From positions 1,187,505,413 to 1,187,569,412 of the forward strand of contig NC_064615.1 of the NCBI RefSeq assembly GCF_023898315.1: a stretch of 64,000 nt of DNA. Reading direction: 5' to 3'. Below are positions 21,906 through 33,725 of this stretch, piece by piece; positions within the stretch are counted from its first letter, which is position 1, and each line of letters begins with the position of its first letter. Origin of the DNA: Schistocerca nitens. Lineage: Eukaryota > Arthropoda > Insecta > Orthoptera > Acrididae. A program made the position numbers and the translations under genes. The notes beneath the pieces were generated by a model. It saw nothing but the letters and a program-made list of their open reading frames with translations. It was not told the DNA's origin and did not search any database.

Positions 21906-24005
21906 ATTTTCTTTGCATGGAGCCATCACAATGATGGCTTCTGCAATGTCCGAAATAACTGTATGACAATAATCACGCTTAGAAAACATGTTATATACTG
22001 TAATTGTTGCATCTTGTAACTATTTTATAATTTTATTACATTAAAGCTGATACGCAACTGATTTATGTTACAACCAGTGTCATAAAATTCGTTTAATGAA
22101 TATAAACTTCTTTCCATCAGATAATATTTTTATTTTGTGTTAAAATCATTCCACATATAGTTTCTTAGAGAGTTTAGTAGTTTGTTAAACAAAATCAAAC
22201 CACTGCTGTAAGTGTTCCTATCTGCTATTTTTTAATGTTGTTCGTTTCTGGAATTAGTTATATTTTGTCCTTGTGTTGCTCTCGTGCAGAATCTCAGACA
22301 TAAAACTTGGCTGCCACAGAGACCATGTCACACTCATTCATGTAAGGTGGCCAATATAACTGGACATCCCTCAGAATCTAAGTCCAGGCATATTCACAAT
22401 CTAGCGACACTGTAGGATGTGAAGTGTACAAAGGAAGTGCTGTCTTTCTTTGTGAGCCATTACAGAGCTGTACCCACTCATGGTAGGTCAGTATGTTCAG
22501 TCGGAGGGCTAGGTGTCCTCAGTAAAAAAAACTCTGACCTTGAACAAGTGTCATGTAGCATCCACTCAGACCTACTGACAAAAGCAAAAATAAACAAAAT
22601 GAGAAAAAAAAAGTAGATAAAAATTCACAAATTTGAAACCCCTCTGTGCCCCCCCCCCCCTTCCCCGTTTTTTAATTGAATTTCAGATGTCTGTTAAAGT
22701 TATGTCTGTTGGAACCTCAAAGATAATTTGCTTCACTGTCTAAACCACCAGACTTTCAGAAACAATTCTGCCAAACAGCTTGTGGCTGTGTCAAAATTAG
22801 AACACTTCATGCTCGAGAGTTTCCTTGCCCTACAGCAGCCATTGGCCACACATGACCCATCGCCTAACTCCAAGTGCCGTCTGATCAGGTGAAAGTGATG
22901 TGGCACTATGGGCATATTATCTGTTATTTTCTTATTTGCAGTTGTTGCATCTATCTTGCACTTCGATAATGTGTCATGCATGACTGAAATTTATGAACAT
23001 TGTTCAAGTGTTGTAAAATAGACTCACAAGTGAAAAAATTCCTCAACATTTAGATGTTTTATTTGGTAGCGGGTTAATAGAGGGGTGAAGGCAACAAAGG
23101 CAGCTCAGAACCTGTGAGGTAAGTGCTTTTGGGAAAACACCTCAGAAAAGGATTTTCTTGTTTCAAGAAAGATCATTCTGACATTCAGGAAGTGTTGGTA
23201 ACAGACATAGCCTATATGATGAACTGTGACCATTTCAACGTCATGTGATATTTGCTGCATGTTCCCCTTAATGTAATTAGTAAAATATCAAAAAGCTCAT
23301 TTTGCTGTAAGACAAGTCCTTAAATAAGAATCTGCAAGTGGTAGTAATGCACAAAAGGAAACAGCCTCATACATGGCAATGTACAGTCATAAAATTGCAT
23401 ACGCTGAAGCTGATACAGCCCATCCAAAGATAATGTGAGATGTGGCAGACTGACAATGACAGCTACGAGTTGGGGGAATGCCTATGTTGAAATGGGCCAC
23501 ATTGGGTGGAACAGTGGCAATGGGGGACCCTCTGCGTCCAGTGAGAGAGACGACTGATGTCTGTTCGATGACGTAGTGCCTATCTGTTTGTTAGCTGCTG
23601 TCAAATAAGATAAATTTCTCTGTTTCCTGGAAGTGCAAGAAGTGTGAAGAGGAGGCTTTTATGTCAAAGAGCTGCTAATGAGTAATGCTCAACTGTGTAT
23701 CAGATGATTCACCATACAGCTTCCGTGGAAGGGGATATTCACTCTGACTGGAGCAGAGTCATATTTTCCAACTAGAAAATATTTGCTGTCATTACTGATG
23801 CCCCTGTCTAGATAAGACATCAATAAAGTGATTGTATAGAGTACTGTAAATGCAAATGTTTCAGAATGCTGTAACAGAATGTGGTGCAGAACACTCATTA
23901 TAAAATCTGTTTCCCCTGTTTTATAGTTAACCTGTTTCATTTTGCATTTGTCAAAAAATGACTTTGTGAGTGGGTTTCTTAACAGCTAACTGGTTTTAAT
24001 ATTAC
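21906..24005. other. Intronic spacer without recognised element
   Basis: AT-rich sequence with a poly-C run near 22650-22660. Several frames of 60-80 codons, none with a recognisable domain. Confidence 0.4.
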
Positions 24006-24009
24006 TAGG

Positions 24010-24275
24010 TGTATCAACCACGGAGAGAGCACTTCAGTCTGAATTATCTCATGGAAAGTGAGAGAAGTGGACGTTTTCCTGTCAGTATTTGGGGTTACAT
24101 CTCAGCTTGGTGAGCAGGGTGGCTGTGGAAAATTCAGGGAAACCTGAATGGAAAAGTCTATGTTAATATCCCAGAATACATATTGAAGGCAAGTGTTCAG
24201 TTGCTGCATCTTCAACAAGACATCCATTTCCTGCAGACCAATAGCAAAAAGCATAAAGTTTTTATGATTTTCAAA
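24010..24275 (+). pseudogene. Tc1-like transposase relic
   Basis: The plus strand reads SVSIWGYISAW, then (after a slip) GWLWKIQGNLNGKVYVNIPE, then LQQDIHFLQTNSKKHK. These align with the Tc1 segment SVMIWGCISAKGTG.LVFIEGNLNGERYVNILE..FQQDNAPIH. The catalytic QQDNA is changed to LQTNSK and no ends were recognised. It is a short decayed fragment. Confidence 0.6.
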
Positions 24276-24950
24276 TATTCATCCATCCATTTCCTAAGTG
24301 TTACAATTTGTTGAAGTAACCATCCTACTCTGTTATCTGGTATTTTCCTGATGTCCCCAGTATTTATAGTTGGTCAGTTGAGGGGACCGAACAGCAAAGT
24401 CATTGGTCCCATGATCATGGATAGTAGAGGAAAGAACAGGAGTGGAAACGGGGAGAGCATGGGTGCTCCAGAAATGCTACATACAGGGGGGGGGGGGGGG
24501 GGGCACCAGGCACCGGCACCACCACTGACCTGCACCCACACCACACCATTATACACCATTATCACAAAAGGAGAAACAAAACAGCACAACACACCAGACA
24601 AAAATGTAGGGAAAAGGGGGGAGGACCTGACTGGTGTGGAGGCAAGGTTAATGCCTCCATAACCAACGCCTATGCTAACTGAGGAACTAATTTCAGAGGA
24701 AGAGGACTTATACCTGAGAGTACAATCCACTTTCATGAAGAAAATTGAGAACAGACGTAACCGTGCAGGGCTCATCCACTAACAACTGAGACAAGAAGGA
24801 TGGGAGGGCATATTTAGTGCAAAGGGCCAAAAGCCAGGGGCAGTCCAACAAAATTTGGATCACTGTGAGTGCAGCCCCACAACTACAAAGAGTGGGCAGG
24901 GGAGGGGGTGAAGGTCAGTTCATTGCACAGTAAAAAGACCGTGGGTAAAT

Positions 24951-25546
24951 CTAGTATGGCCAATACAAAGATGGCAGCGGATGGTAGATTACCATCGGGA
25001 GAGGCAGAGGTAAGAAAGCCAACATGACGGGAGTCTCCTTGATGGCACGAAGTTTATTAGACAGAGAGGTAACCTCCCAAGAGTCAGTCCATGAGTGAGC
25101 AAAAAGGGATTTGATGTAAAGCCTTAAATCTGGCCCCAGAGGGTCCCTGGAGAGTGGGAGAGAGGTGGTCAGATCAGCAATTTCAGTGACTGGGATATCT
25201 ACAGGGCCAGGAACCCAGAGGAAATCAACCAAACAAGCAGCATCACCGAGATCAGTGACAAGGTTGTTGGTGGCCAAGACCGAGGGGTGGCAGGAAAACT
25301 ATTGGGTGATAGTCATAAGGCCACTCACTGAGTCTGTACATAATAAAACTTGGGTGAGGAAGGACTGTTTAGCAAAATACAGGGCCCAATAATGGCCATC
25401 AGTTCCTCAGTAAACACCCCACATGTGGCAGGCAAGAGATGGTGCTCCATGACAGCAGAGGAGATGAAGGCATACCCTACATGATCAATGGATTTACAGT
25501 CACTGATGTAAAAAACAATGGCATGCTGAAATTCCTGTAAAAGCAT
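24951..25546 (-). pseudogene. LINE RNase H domain relic
   Basis: The minus strand reads FYISDCKSIDHVGYAFISSA, where the family has FYTDGSK; then CGVFTEELMAI (catalytic Glu), LLNSPSSPKFYYVQTQS, and after a frame change VDFLWVPGPVDIPVTEIADL, which matches the FLWVPGHVGIPGNEIAD end. The expected TDG is SDC. An RNase H domain C-terminal to the RT supports assignment to the I group. Confidence 0.75.
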
Positions 25547-26909
25547 TCAGAATGTACAATGGGACACCATTGATGTGATGGAGGCTTTCAGTCTTTGGAA
25601 AGGATCCATTGGAATCCGTGACAGAGGTACTAACTGAGGGGGGGGGGGAGGGGGGGCAGTCGGGAGAATGGGGGGAAGAGGACAAGGAGGGGAGACAGAA
25701 GGCACGGTGGAGAGAAGTGAGGCAAAGCACAATCGATAAACCCACCCGTGGGTGAGCAGTAGGTGGGCAATGACCCAAAGCTAAGAAAAGAATAGAATAG
25801 GAAACGTGAGCAGGAGAAGAGTGGATAGTGATGGCATAGGAAACCAGGAGCTGGAACTGCCAAATGGAAAGAAGGATCCTAGTGTCAACCAGAAAACTAT
25901 TGACAGGGCTGGTGCAAAAGGCACCGGTGGCTAAACGGGTATTACGACGGTGAACCAGGCCCGAGAGGAACAATGTGAAAGGGGCACCTGATCCATAAAC
26001 CTTACAGCCATAGTCCATATGGAACAGAACCAATGGCAGTAAAGGCAGAGAAGGGTTGAACAATCCACAAGGAAGTGAAGGACACAGAGTTTATGAAAAC
26101 AGCCAACCTTCAGATGGTGGTTATGGGCCAACCAGGTAAGTTTGTTGTCAAAAAGAAGACCCAAGAAACAGAACTGGGGGCCACAGTCAGATGTTGGGAA
26201 TCGAGGTACAGCTCCAATTCAGGATGAGCTGTAGTCCGGTGACAGAAGTGCACCAGCGTCAATTTAAAGGGAAAGAACTGAAAAAGATGCGGGAGTGTCC
26301 GTGTGGAAGTGCACCAGATGGCACCCTGGAGCTGTCGTTCTGCAGAGGCCACTGAGTGGGAGGTAGTCCAAACACAGAAAGGAAGCACAGGTGACCAGCA
26401 GTATGACAGAGGCCACAAGTCCATTAATAGCAATTAGAAAAAGGACACATAACACAGAGCCCTTTGGAATTCCGTTCTCCTGGATCCCAGGTTATCTGAG
26501 AACATTGCCGACTGGAATTTGAATGATCGGTGGGACAGGAACTGGCAAATAAAAAATTCAGTAAAAGGTTCATTATAGGATTCTGCCTGTTAAGGGATAA
26601 AACAGAAGCAGGAAGCTTCAGATGGATAGGAGGACGATGCCGATGACATCACAAAATGGGTCACGAAGTGTTCCGTGAGAACTGATGGATCTGTACAAAG
26701 GTCACTTGGAAGGGCAAGGCCTGGAACGGATGACTGCTGCTGACAACCTTGCAGGGTGCGGAGTGTAGCCCACACCCTTGATGAAGAGGCAGGAGAATCT
26801 AGAGAGGAGAAAAAGTGTTCCAAACACATCTGTTTGCTCTGCTGGATTAAATAACAGGGGCTTCGATGTGAAAACGTTTGAAGGTAATATGACTGGCAGA
26901 GGACAGGTG

Positions 26910-27618
26910 TCACTTAAGATGTTGCACAACGCAACGCCGATCACAGACAGCAATGGCAATAGCCGTGCTCCACTGCGAAACTGGCCGACGCCGAACTGGG
27001 CCCGGACAGTGGGGAATGGCAATGCAGCCAGCACGGATTTTCTGATCACAGGTGAGTTCATTAATGCAACCTGACAAAGAAGGTGGAAACACAACCTGTG
27101 TGTTATACAGAGGCCAATCAGCATGACGGAAAGACCGGCGGGGTAACCTGGTCATCAGGGGGTGAGAAGGGGACGAGAGAATCGACGGGAAGTGGTCACA
27201 AACGTAGAGACCGTCGTGTGGCGACCAGTGTACAGATGGAAGAGGAGGAGCGGAAGAGAGGGAAAGAGCAATGGCAAAGAAAGTGCTCTGTGCAGCACTA
27301 AAATGAGTAGGGGAACCATTATTAAGAAGGCAAAAGTCATACAGCAACAGCTTCCAATGTGGTACGAAGTGGGATCCACGTACTAAGAATATCCGTACGG
27401 ACCGACGTATAGACACCACCAGAAGCCCTCAAAGGGCCGAACTGGTTCTGACAGAAAGCACGAAACCCACAAAGGCACAGTGAGTGAGCATCATTAAAAT
27501 GAGTTTCCTGGAGATCGGCACATGCTGCCGAGTAAAAGGCAATAAGGGATTGCAGCTCTGGGTGGTGACTGTAATAGTCATTACAGTTCCATCGAATGAT
27601 CTCGAAGTGTGTCTCCAA
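26910..27618 (-). pseudogene. LINE endonuclease domain relic
   Basis: The minus strand begins IIRWNCNDYYSHHPELQSLI, the canonical opening of these endonucleases (IIQWNCNG). Then come ACADLQETHFND (the catalytic Glu in LQETH is kept), GFRAFCQNQFGPLRASGGVY, and after a frame change NNGSPTHFSAAQST and VCDHFPSIL, where SDHFP would carry the catalytic Asp-His. It is broken by frameshifts near 27400 and 27000. Confidence 0.78.
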
Positions 27619-28057
27619 ATGGGTGGTGCACAGGTTGGAGCCAATCTCGTCGCCAGATCACCGACGCCGATGGGGTCACGTCCGTAAATAAGATGTCAGA
27701 CTCAGGTTACGATGGGGGAGATGGTACCTCCGTGGGCACCGGGGTGGAGTCTTCTGTTTCTTCTTCTTCTCTTTTGGAGGTTGAGGAGCGAAAGGCACAG
27801 AGGGGGGGTAAGGAAGTGGTAGGAGGGGAGAAGGATGTAACAGAGGCAAACATAGAAGACTTTGACACAGGGTGGAGTCGGTCATATTTTTGTCAAGCCT
27901 AAGTACAAGATAGATGATCCAGGGACTTATGCCCCTGTATCTTCTTTTCTTTATTGTAAGCTGGGCAATCTGGTAAGCATGGAGTCTGGCAGTCACGACA
28001 AATTACACAGAAAGGTGGTGGAACACAGTAGCTTCCCTCACAGAGAGTGTGTCTGCG

Positions 28058-28633
28058 TTACCACAGAGAGGGTCCCGCTATACAGTGGAAACACGTATGC
28101 CCAAAAAACAAGCACCGAAAGCACCTCCTGTCTGGTGGCATGTACAACTTCACATCACATTGGTAACACATAACCTTGACCTTCTCTGGAATGGTATCTC
28201 CCTCGAAAGCCAGAATAAAGGTGCCGGTATAGGTGCAGTTGTCTTTATGACCCTCCTGCACACTTCGAACAAAATGAATGCTGTCTTACTCCAGGATAGC
28301 CCAGAATTCCTCATCAGTCTGAAGGATGAGATTCCTACAAAAAAGCGCTCCCTGGACCATATTCGGAGACCGGTGTGAGGTAACAGACATCGGGATGTCA
28401 CCGAGACGATCACAAGCGTGAAGAGCTGCAAACTGTGAGGCAGAAGCAGCTCTGATCGACAGGGAGCCCGACCGCATCTTACTGAGAGATGCCACTTCGC
28501 CATATTTGCCCTCAATATTCTCCACAAAAAACAATTTCTTTACGGTGGTGATTATGTCCCCATCCGTCGTAGTACAGACCGGATAGCAGGGAAAGTGTTT
28601 CATCCCGAGATGGTGAACCTCGTCCTCCTGCAA
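28058..28633 (-). pseudogene. LINE ORF1 (gag-like, zinc knuckle) relic
   Basis: The N-terminal frame (28633 to 28286) reads KMRSGSLSIRAASASQFAAL, then LHACDRLGDIPMSVTSHRSP and MVQGALFCRNL, matching the PRE_C2HC-type nucleic-acid-binding region of Jockey/I-group gag proteins. After a frame change (28261 to 28058) comes KVKVMCYQCDVKLYMPPDRR, then CFRCLFFGHTCFHC, an exact C-x2-C-x4-H-x4-C zinc knuckle. Such proteins package LINE RNA. The ORF is broken at least once between the two parts. Confidence 0.78.
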
Positions 28634-29399
28634 GGTGTGGCCAGGAAAGGAACAGCTGCAGGGTCACACGAAGCAGCGTTCAATGACGTGCTACCATTCG
28701 AAGAGATGCCCGTTTGAGAATGGCCACATTTTTACAGTCTGATAGCTGCACGTGCCACATGTGACACAACTAGGGCCATCTGGCACAGCGGCCGTTGCTG
28801 GCATTCCGATGCTCCGGGATGACAAGCAACAACTATATGGCATACGTAGGGAGGCAACAGCTCAGGAATCAGTAATGTGATCCCTGTGTTGTCAGGGGGC
28901 TCAGCCATATAGGTACATAACAGCCCTACCACACGGACTGGCTACGCGTGCTGGTCACCTAGTGGGGGGAAGGGGGCTACAGTGGGGACGGATGAGAGAA
29001 AGGAATGGGAGGAGAGGAATCCACACCACAGGCTCACACTAAAGACAGAAGATTTAGAAGTGGAGATCAAACTCCAAGGGGGAACCAAAATGCCAGAAAG
29101 AATGAAAGAGGAACAAAATCGCGGGGAATATAGGGAATGAGGTCAATAGCCAGGTCGACATAAATCGGAACGGTGAGAAAGGGGAAGGAGGGGGCGGTGG
29201 GGAAGGAGTGAGGATAGGGAGGGAGGGACACGGTGAAGATAATGCAACCCGGGAAGGAAGAACGAGCTGCAATAGCTTGGGGTCCTGTGTGTACCACACG
29301 TGACTCACTAAAGAACCGTGAGCCCCTGGGGAACCCCAGTACTGATATTGCATTTTGTTCTGGTCATTGGGTCCTTAAAGTAGGTCCTCTTTGACACTC

Positions 29400-30346
29400 A
29401 TACGTTTTCCCTAAATACATTGGTGAGGAAGATAATGTGTCGAAAGGTGTATCAAATGAATTGCATCTTCCCTTTTTTATTTTGTAGATTTACCTCCTTT
29501 ATTCCTTGTAGTTCCTTCAGATTTTTTATTGTTTACAGCTAAATTGTTCTGTTCTTTGTCCTCTGCATGTAAATTGCTGTTGCTTCCAGTCGGTTCTCTG
29601 CTCGATTCTTGAGGGTTCGTAGAGAGATAAATTGCACACAGCTGATTTTGCATTGTAGCTATGTATTTTCTCCGATATGTTGGAATGATTTAACGGTAAA
29701 TGCTTGTTTTGTTGTTATTATTTTTATATTCACGTGTGTGTTAAGCAACTATCGTGACTGTATCATTACTTCCGAGATAGTTGAACAGCCTGACTTGATC
29801 AGTTTTAGTACCCAATGTTTTTACATGTTTGTTGAACTCCCTAGTGATTTTATCCACTGATATTAATTTAATCATCTGGTTTTTTAAGTTACTTCAAACT
29901 TCCTCTTATGTAAAGCATGGATAGCATCTGCATTGTCATGTTTATTTTCTAGATCTGCAACTACTGCTATGTCATATTCCTCAAATTTTCTTGTACAGTT
30001 GTTATTTGTTACTCCATTGAGGGAAGTTTTAGTGCAACACTGTTGCCATGTAGAAGTTAAAATTGTCTAATTTTTTTTTTACATCTCAGTTCAATACAGC
30101 ACCATTTGCATCTCACTCAGCCAACTGGCATTATTATGGTTCTCAGCCAACTAGCCAGCTATGACTCTCATCATATGTTGTGTTCAGTAACCTGTGTTCC
30201 TAATCGGATTGTTTAATCTACATCTCTCGGCTATGACAGGACCTCAATTCTTAACTGCTGTAGAATATACTAATACCTAGTGCCAGTGACAAATATATTT
30301 CTTAAGTAGAATTAGATGAAATAAGTAGATAACAATTTATTTGCAG
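29400..30346. other. Intronic spacer without recognised element
   Basis: AT-rich with a poly-T run near 30068-30079. No recognisable repeat or exon until the possible exon at 30347. Confidence 0.4.
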
Positions 30347-30606
30347 TACCACAAAGCAGATCTGTTCAGTATAAAGCTAATGGCATTTGTTCCACGATCA
30401 CAGGACCTCGATCCGTGGGACGAGGTATCAGTGTCACTGCTGTGCAAACTACAAATGCGAGTGACATTCAAACAAATACAGAAAATGCATGCTGGGAGAT
30501 ACACCATCACACAATTAGTGGAATAACTGCCACAGTACCTTCAACAAATCTTATGTTGTCATCTCCATTAAGATCTGAAAGACAAGCAACAATAAAAATT
30601 GCATAA
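30347..30606 (+). CDS. Possible terminal coding exon of an unknown gene
   Basis: AACAATTTATTTGCAG looks like a strong splice acceptor at 30331-30346. After it, a frame starting at 30349 is open for 85 codons to the TAA at 30604-30606. It includes SVGRGISVTAVQTTNAS, CWEIHHHTISGITATVPS and SPLRSERQATIKIA at the end. An AATAAA lies at 30696-30701, about 90 bp downstream. The peptide is Ser/Thr-rich and I recognise no domain. Being on the plus strand within the DPH7 intron, it would be a nested gene. An open frame of this length can arise by chance, so this is only a candidate. Confidence 0.3.
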
Positions 30607-30701
30607 AATATCCCTGTGAAGTATTGTAATGCAATGGCACATTATAAAATTAATGTTTATTCAACCTGTGCCCTGCATGTTACATTAACTGCAACAATAA
30701 A

Positions 30702-31617
30702 CAGTACGCAGTTTGTTTATATTTGCTGACTGACTGATCTTACGATATAAACAGAAAGACATCAACTTGGCTGCGAGTGTAGTGTGCAGATAGCCAACAT
30801 CAAACTATTCACAGATTTGACGGAGCAAGTGGAACCAGTAGGATGTCATTAGTAATCAGAATACTGTCCACTGGCTTTTGGTCCCAAGAAAAAGTAAGAT
30901 GGGGTGACACCGAAATTTACACATCACCCAAAAAGGAATTAAGGAGCTTTTTTTTGCACTTGATAATAGTACACAAGTAAACTATTTTTCTCAGAAGCAC
31001 ATAATTTGATTCCTCCTCTCAATTCACAACACTTGTTTCAATATGAAATAAGCACATGGCACAAGATTGACACAATCAGAAACATTGAAAACACCTGGAA
31101 TTTCTCCATTCTTTCATCTGACAGGCTATTTCCTTTCAGCATTACTACCACTCACAGATTCTTATATAGGTACATGTGGATATTGGGTGTCTCTGCAGAA
31201 TGAGCCTTATGTTATTTTTGAATTTTTTTTTTTTTTACTAAATTTCTGACACGTTCGCCCAGAAGTACTCACCCTACAAGCAGTACAAAGGTTCTGTGCC
31301 ACCTCTGTTGTCTTCACACCTCTCTCTATTTTACAAAGTCTCGAACAATGTTCATAAGTTCCAAGCATTCAAAACCCAATATTTAACAGCAAGGTAAATG
31401 TTACAACTGCAAATAAGAAAATGATAGTCGATAATGCACTCATAGCGACACGCCGTGTTTGCCTGGTCAGATGGCACCTGGCATTAGGTGGCGGGTGGCA
31501 TATGGCCAGTGGCCAGTGACTGCGATAGGGCAAGGAAACTCTTGACTGTGAAATATTCAGATCTTAATGTAGCCATGACAACCCCCCCCTCGCTCCCTGC
31601 CCCCCCCCCCCACCCCA
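30702..31617. other. Intronic spacer
   Basis: AT-rich to about 31430, with poly-T near 31224-31236. Then a GC-richer segment with C-rich runs at 31582-31590 and 31600-31620 leads into the RTE 5' UTR. No exon recognised. Confidence 0.4.
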
Positions 31618-33725
31618 CCCCATGAACCATATACCTTGCCGTTGGTGGGGAGGCTTGCGTGCCTCAGCGACACAGGTAGCTGTACTGTAGGTGCAACCAC
31701 AACGGAGCGGTATCTGTTGAGAGGCCACACAAACTTGTGGTTCCTGAAGAGGAGCAGCAGCCTTTTCAGTAGTTGCAGGGGCAACAGTCTGGATGATTGA
31801 CTGATCTGGCCTTGTAAGATTAACAGGGATGAAGTGGTGAAGGCAGCAGAGGATCAAGTAGGTAAAAAGACAAGGGCTAGTAGAAATCCTTGGGTGACAG
31901 AAGAAATACTGAATTTAATTGATGAAAGGAGAAAATATAAAAATGCAGTAAATGAAGCAGGCAAAAAGAAATACAAACGTCTCAAAAATGAGATCGACAG
32001 GAAGTGCAAAATGGCTAAGCAGGCATGGCTAGAGGACAAATGTAAGGATGTAGAGGTTTGTCTCACTAGGGGTAAGATAGATACTGCCTACAGGAAAATT
32101 AAAGAGAGCTTTGGAGAAAAGAGAACCACTTGTATGAATATCAACGGCTCAGATGGAAACCCAGTTCTAAGCAAAGAAGGGAAAGCAGAAAGGTGGAAGG
32201 AGTATATAGAGGGACTACAAGGGCGATGTTCTTGAGGACAATATTATGGAAATGGAAGAGGATGTACATGAAGATGAAATGGGAGATATGACACTGCGTG
32301 AAGAATTTGATAGAGCACTGAAAGACCTAAGTCGAAACAAGGCCCCGGGAGTAGACAACAATCCATTAGAACCACTGACAGCCTTGGGAGAGCCAGTCCT
32401 GACAAAACTCTACCATCTGGTGAGCAAAATGTATGAGACAGGCGAAATACCCTCAGACTTCAAGAAGAATATAATAATTCCAATCCAAAGAAAGCAGGCG
32501 TTGACAGATGTGAAAATTACTGAACTAGCAGTTTAATAAGTCACGGCTGCAAAATACTAACGCGAATTCTGTACAGACGAATGGAAAAACTGGTAGAAGC
32601 CGACCTCGGGGAAGATCAGTTTGGATTCCGTAGAAATTTGGGAACACGTGAGGCAATACTGACCCTACGACTTATCTTAGAAGCTAGATTAAGAAACAGC
32701 AAACCTACGTTTCTAGAATTTGTAGACTTGGAGAAAGCTTTTGACAATGTTGACTGGAATAATCTCTTTCAAATTCTGATGGTGGCAGGGGTAAAATACA
32801 GGGAGCGAAAGGCTATTTACAATTTGTACAGAAACCAGATGGCAGTTATAATATTCGAGGGACATGAAAGGGAAGCAGTGGTTGGGAAGGGAGTGAGACA
32901 GGGGTGTAGCCTCTCCCCGATGTTATTCAATCTGTATATTGAGCAAGCAGTAAAGGAAACAAAAGAAAAATTTGGAGTAGGTATTAAAATCCATGGAGAA
33001 GAAATAAAAACTTTGACGTTCGCCGATGACATTGTAATTCTATCAGAGACAGCAAAGGACTTGGAAGAGCAGTTGAATGGAATGGAGAGTGTCTTGAAGG
33101 GAGGATATAAGATGAACATCAACAAAAGGAAAATGAGGATCATGGAATGTAGACGAATTAAGTCGGGCGATGCTGAGGAATTAGATTAGGAGATGAGACA
33201 CTTAAAGTAGTAAAGGAGTTTTGCAATTTGGGGAGCAAAATAACTGATGATGGTCAAAATAGAGAGGATATAAAATGTAGACTACCAATGGCAAGGAAAG
33301 CGTTTCTGAAGAAGAGAAATTTGTTCAAATCGAGTATAGATTTATATGTCAGGAAGTCGTTTCTGAAAGTATTTGTATGGAGTGTAGCCATGTATGGAAG
33401 TGAAACATGGACGATAAATAGTTTGGACAAGAAGAGAATAGAAGCCTTTGAAATGTGTTGCTACAGAAGCATGCTGAAGATTAGATGGGTAGATCATGTA
33501 ACTAATGAGGAAGTATTGAATAGGATTGGGGAGAAGAGGAGTTTGTGGCACAACTTGACAAGAAGAAGGGATCAGTTGGTAGGACATGTTCTGAGGCATC
33601 AAGGGATCACCAATTTAGTATTGGAGGGCAGCGTGGAGGGTAAAAATCATAGAGAGAGACCAAGAGATGAATACACTAAACAGATTCAGAAGGATGTAGG
33701 CTGCAGCACGTATTGGGAGATGAGA
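31618..33725 (+). mobile_element. RTE-like LINE, internally deleted and 3'-truncated
   Basis: Starts with CATGAACCATATACCTTGCCGTTGGTGGGG, a 5' UTR block I associate with orthopteran RTE-type LINEs. At about 31820 it jumps to the linker just before the RT, so most or all of the endonuclease is missing. Coding remains are KTRASRNPWVTEEILNLI, GDMTLREEFDRALKDLSRNK, DQFGFRRNLGTREAILTLRL, FLEFVDLEKAFDNVDW, GVRQGCSLSPMLFNLYIEQ, LTFADDIVILSET, then WSVAMYGSETWTINSLDKKR and MLKIRWVDHVTNEEVLNRI. There are several frameshifts (32235, 32536, 33189). The family 3' end (GCATCAAACCAGTC...) is missing; the sequence is fused to another LINE at about 33725. Confidence 0.85.

Larger units (their letters stand above)
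24361..29350 (-). mobile_element. I/Jockey-group LINE with RNase H, internally deleted
   Basis: A roughly 5-kb minus-strand, GC-richer non-LTR element, in the same orientation as the DPH7 gene whose intron it occupies. Reading 5' to 3' on the minus strand: a 5' UTR (29350-28700); a gag-like ORF1 (28640-27680); the endonuclease (27620-26900); a shortened reverse transcriptase (26900-25500); RNase H (25540-24960); a 3' UTR with a poly-G tract on the plus strand at 24487-24503. RNase H after RT fits the I/Nimb group better than classical Jockey. Every domain carries frameshifts or stops. Both boundaries are approximate and no target duplication was found. Confidence 0.82.

Noticed and set aside
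24487-24503. Poly-G tract as a G-quadruplex regulatory element
   Set aside because: Simple homopolymer in the decayed 3' region of a LINE; nothing ties it to regulation, and its length may be a sequencing artefact.
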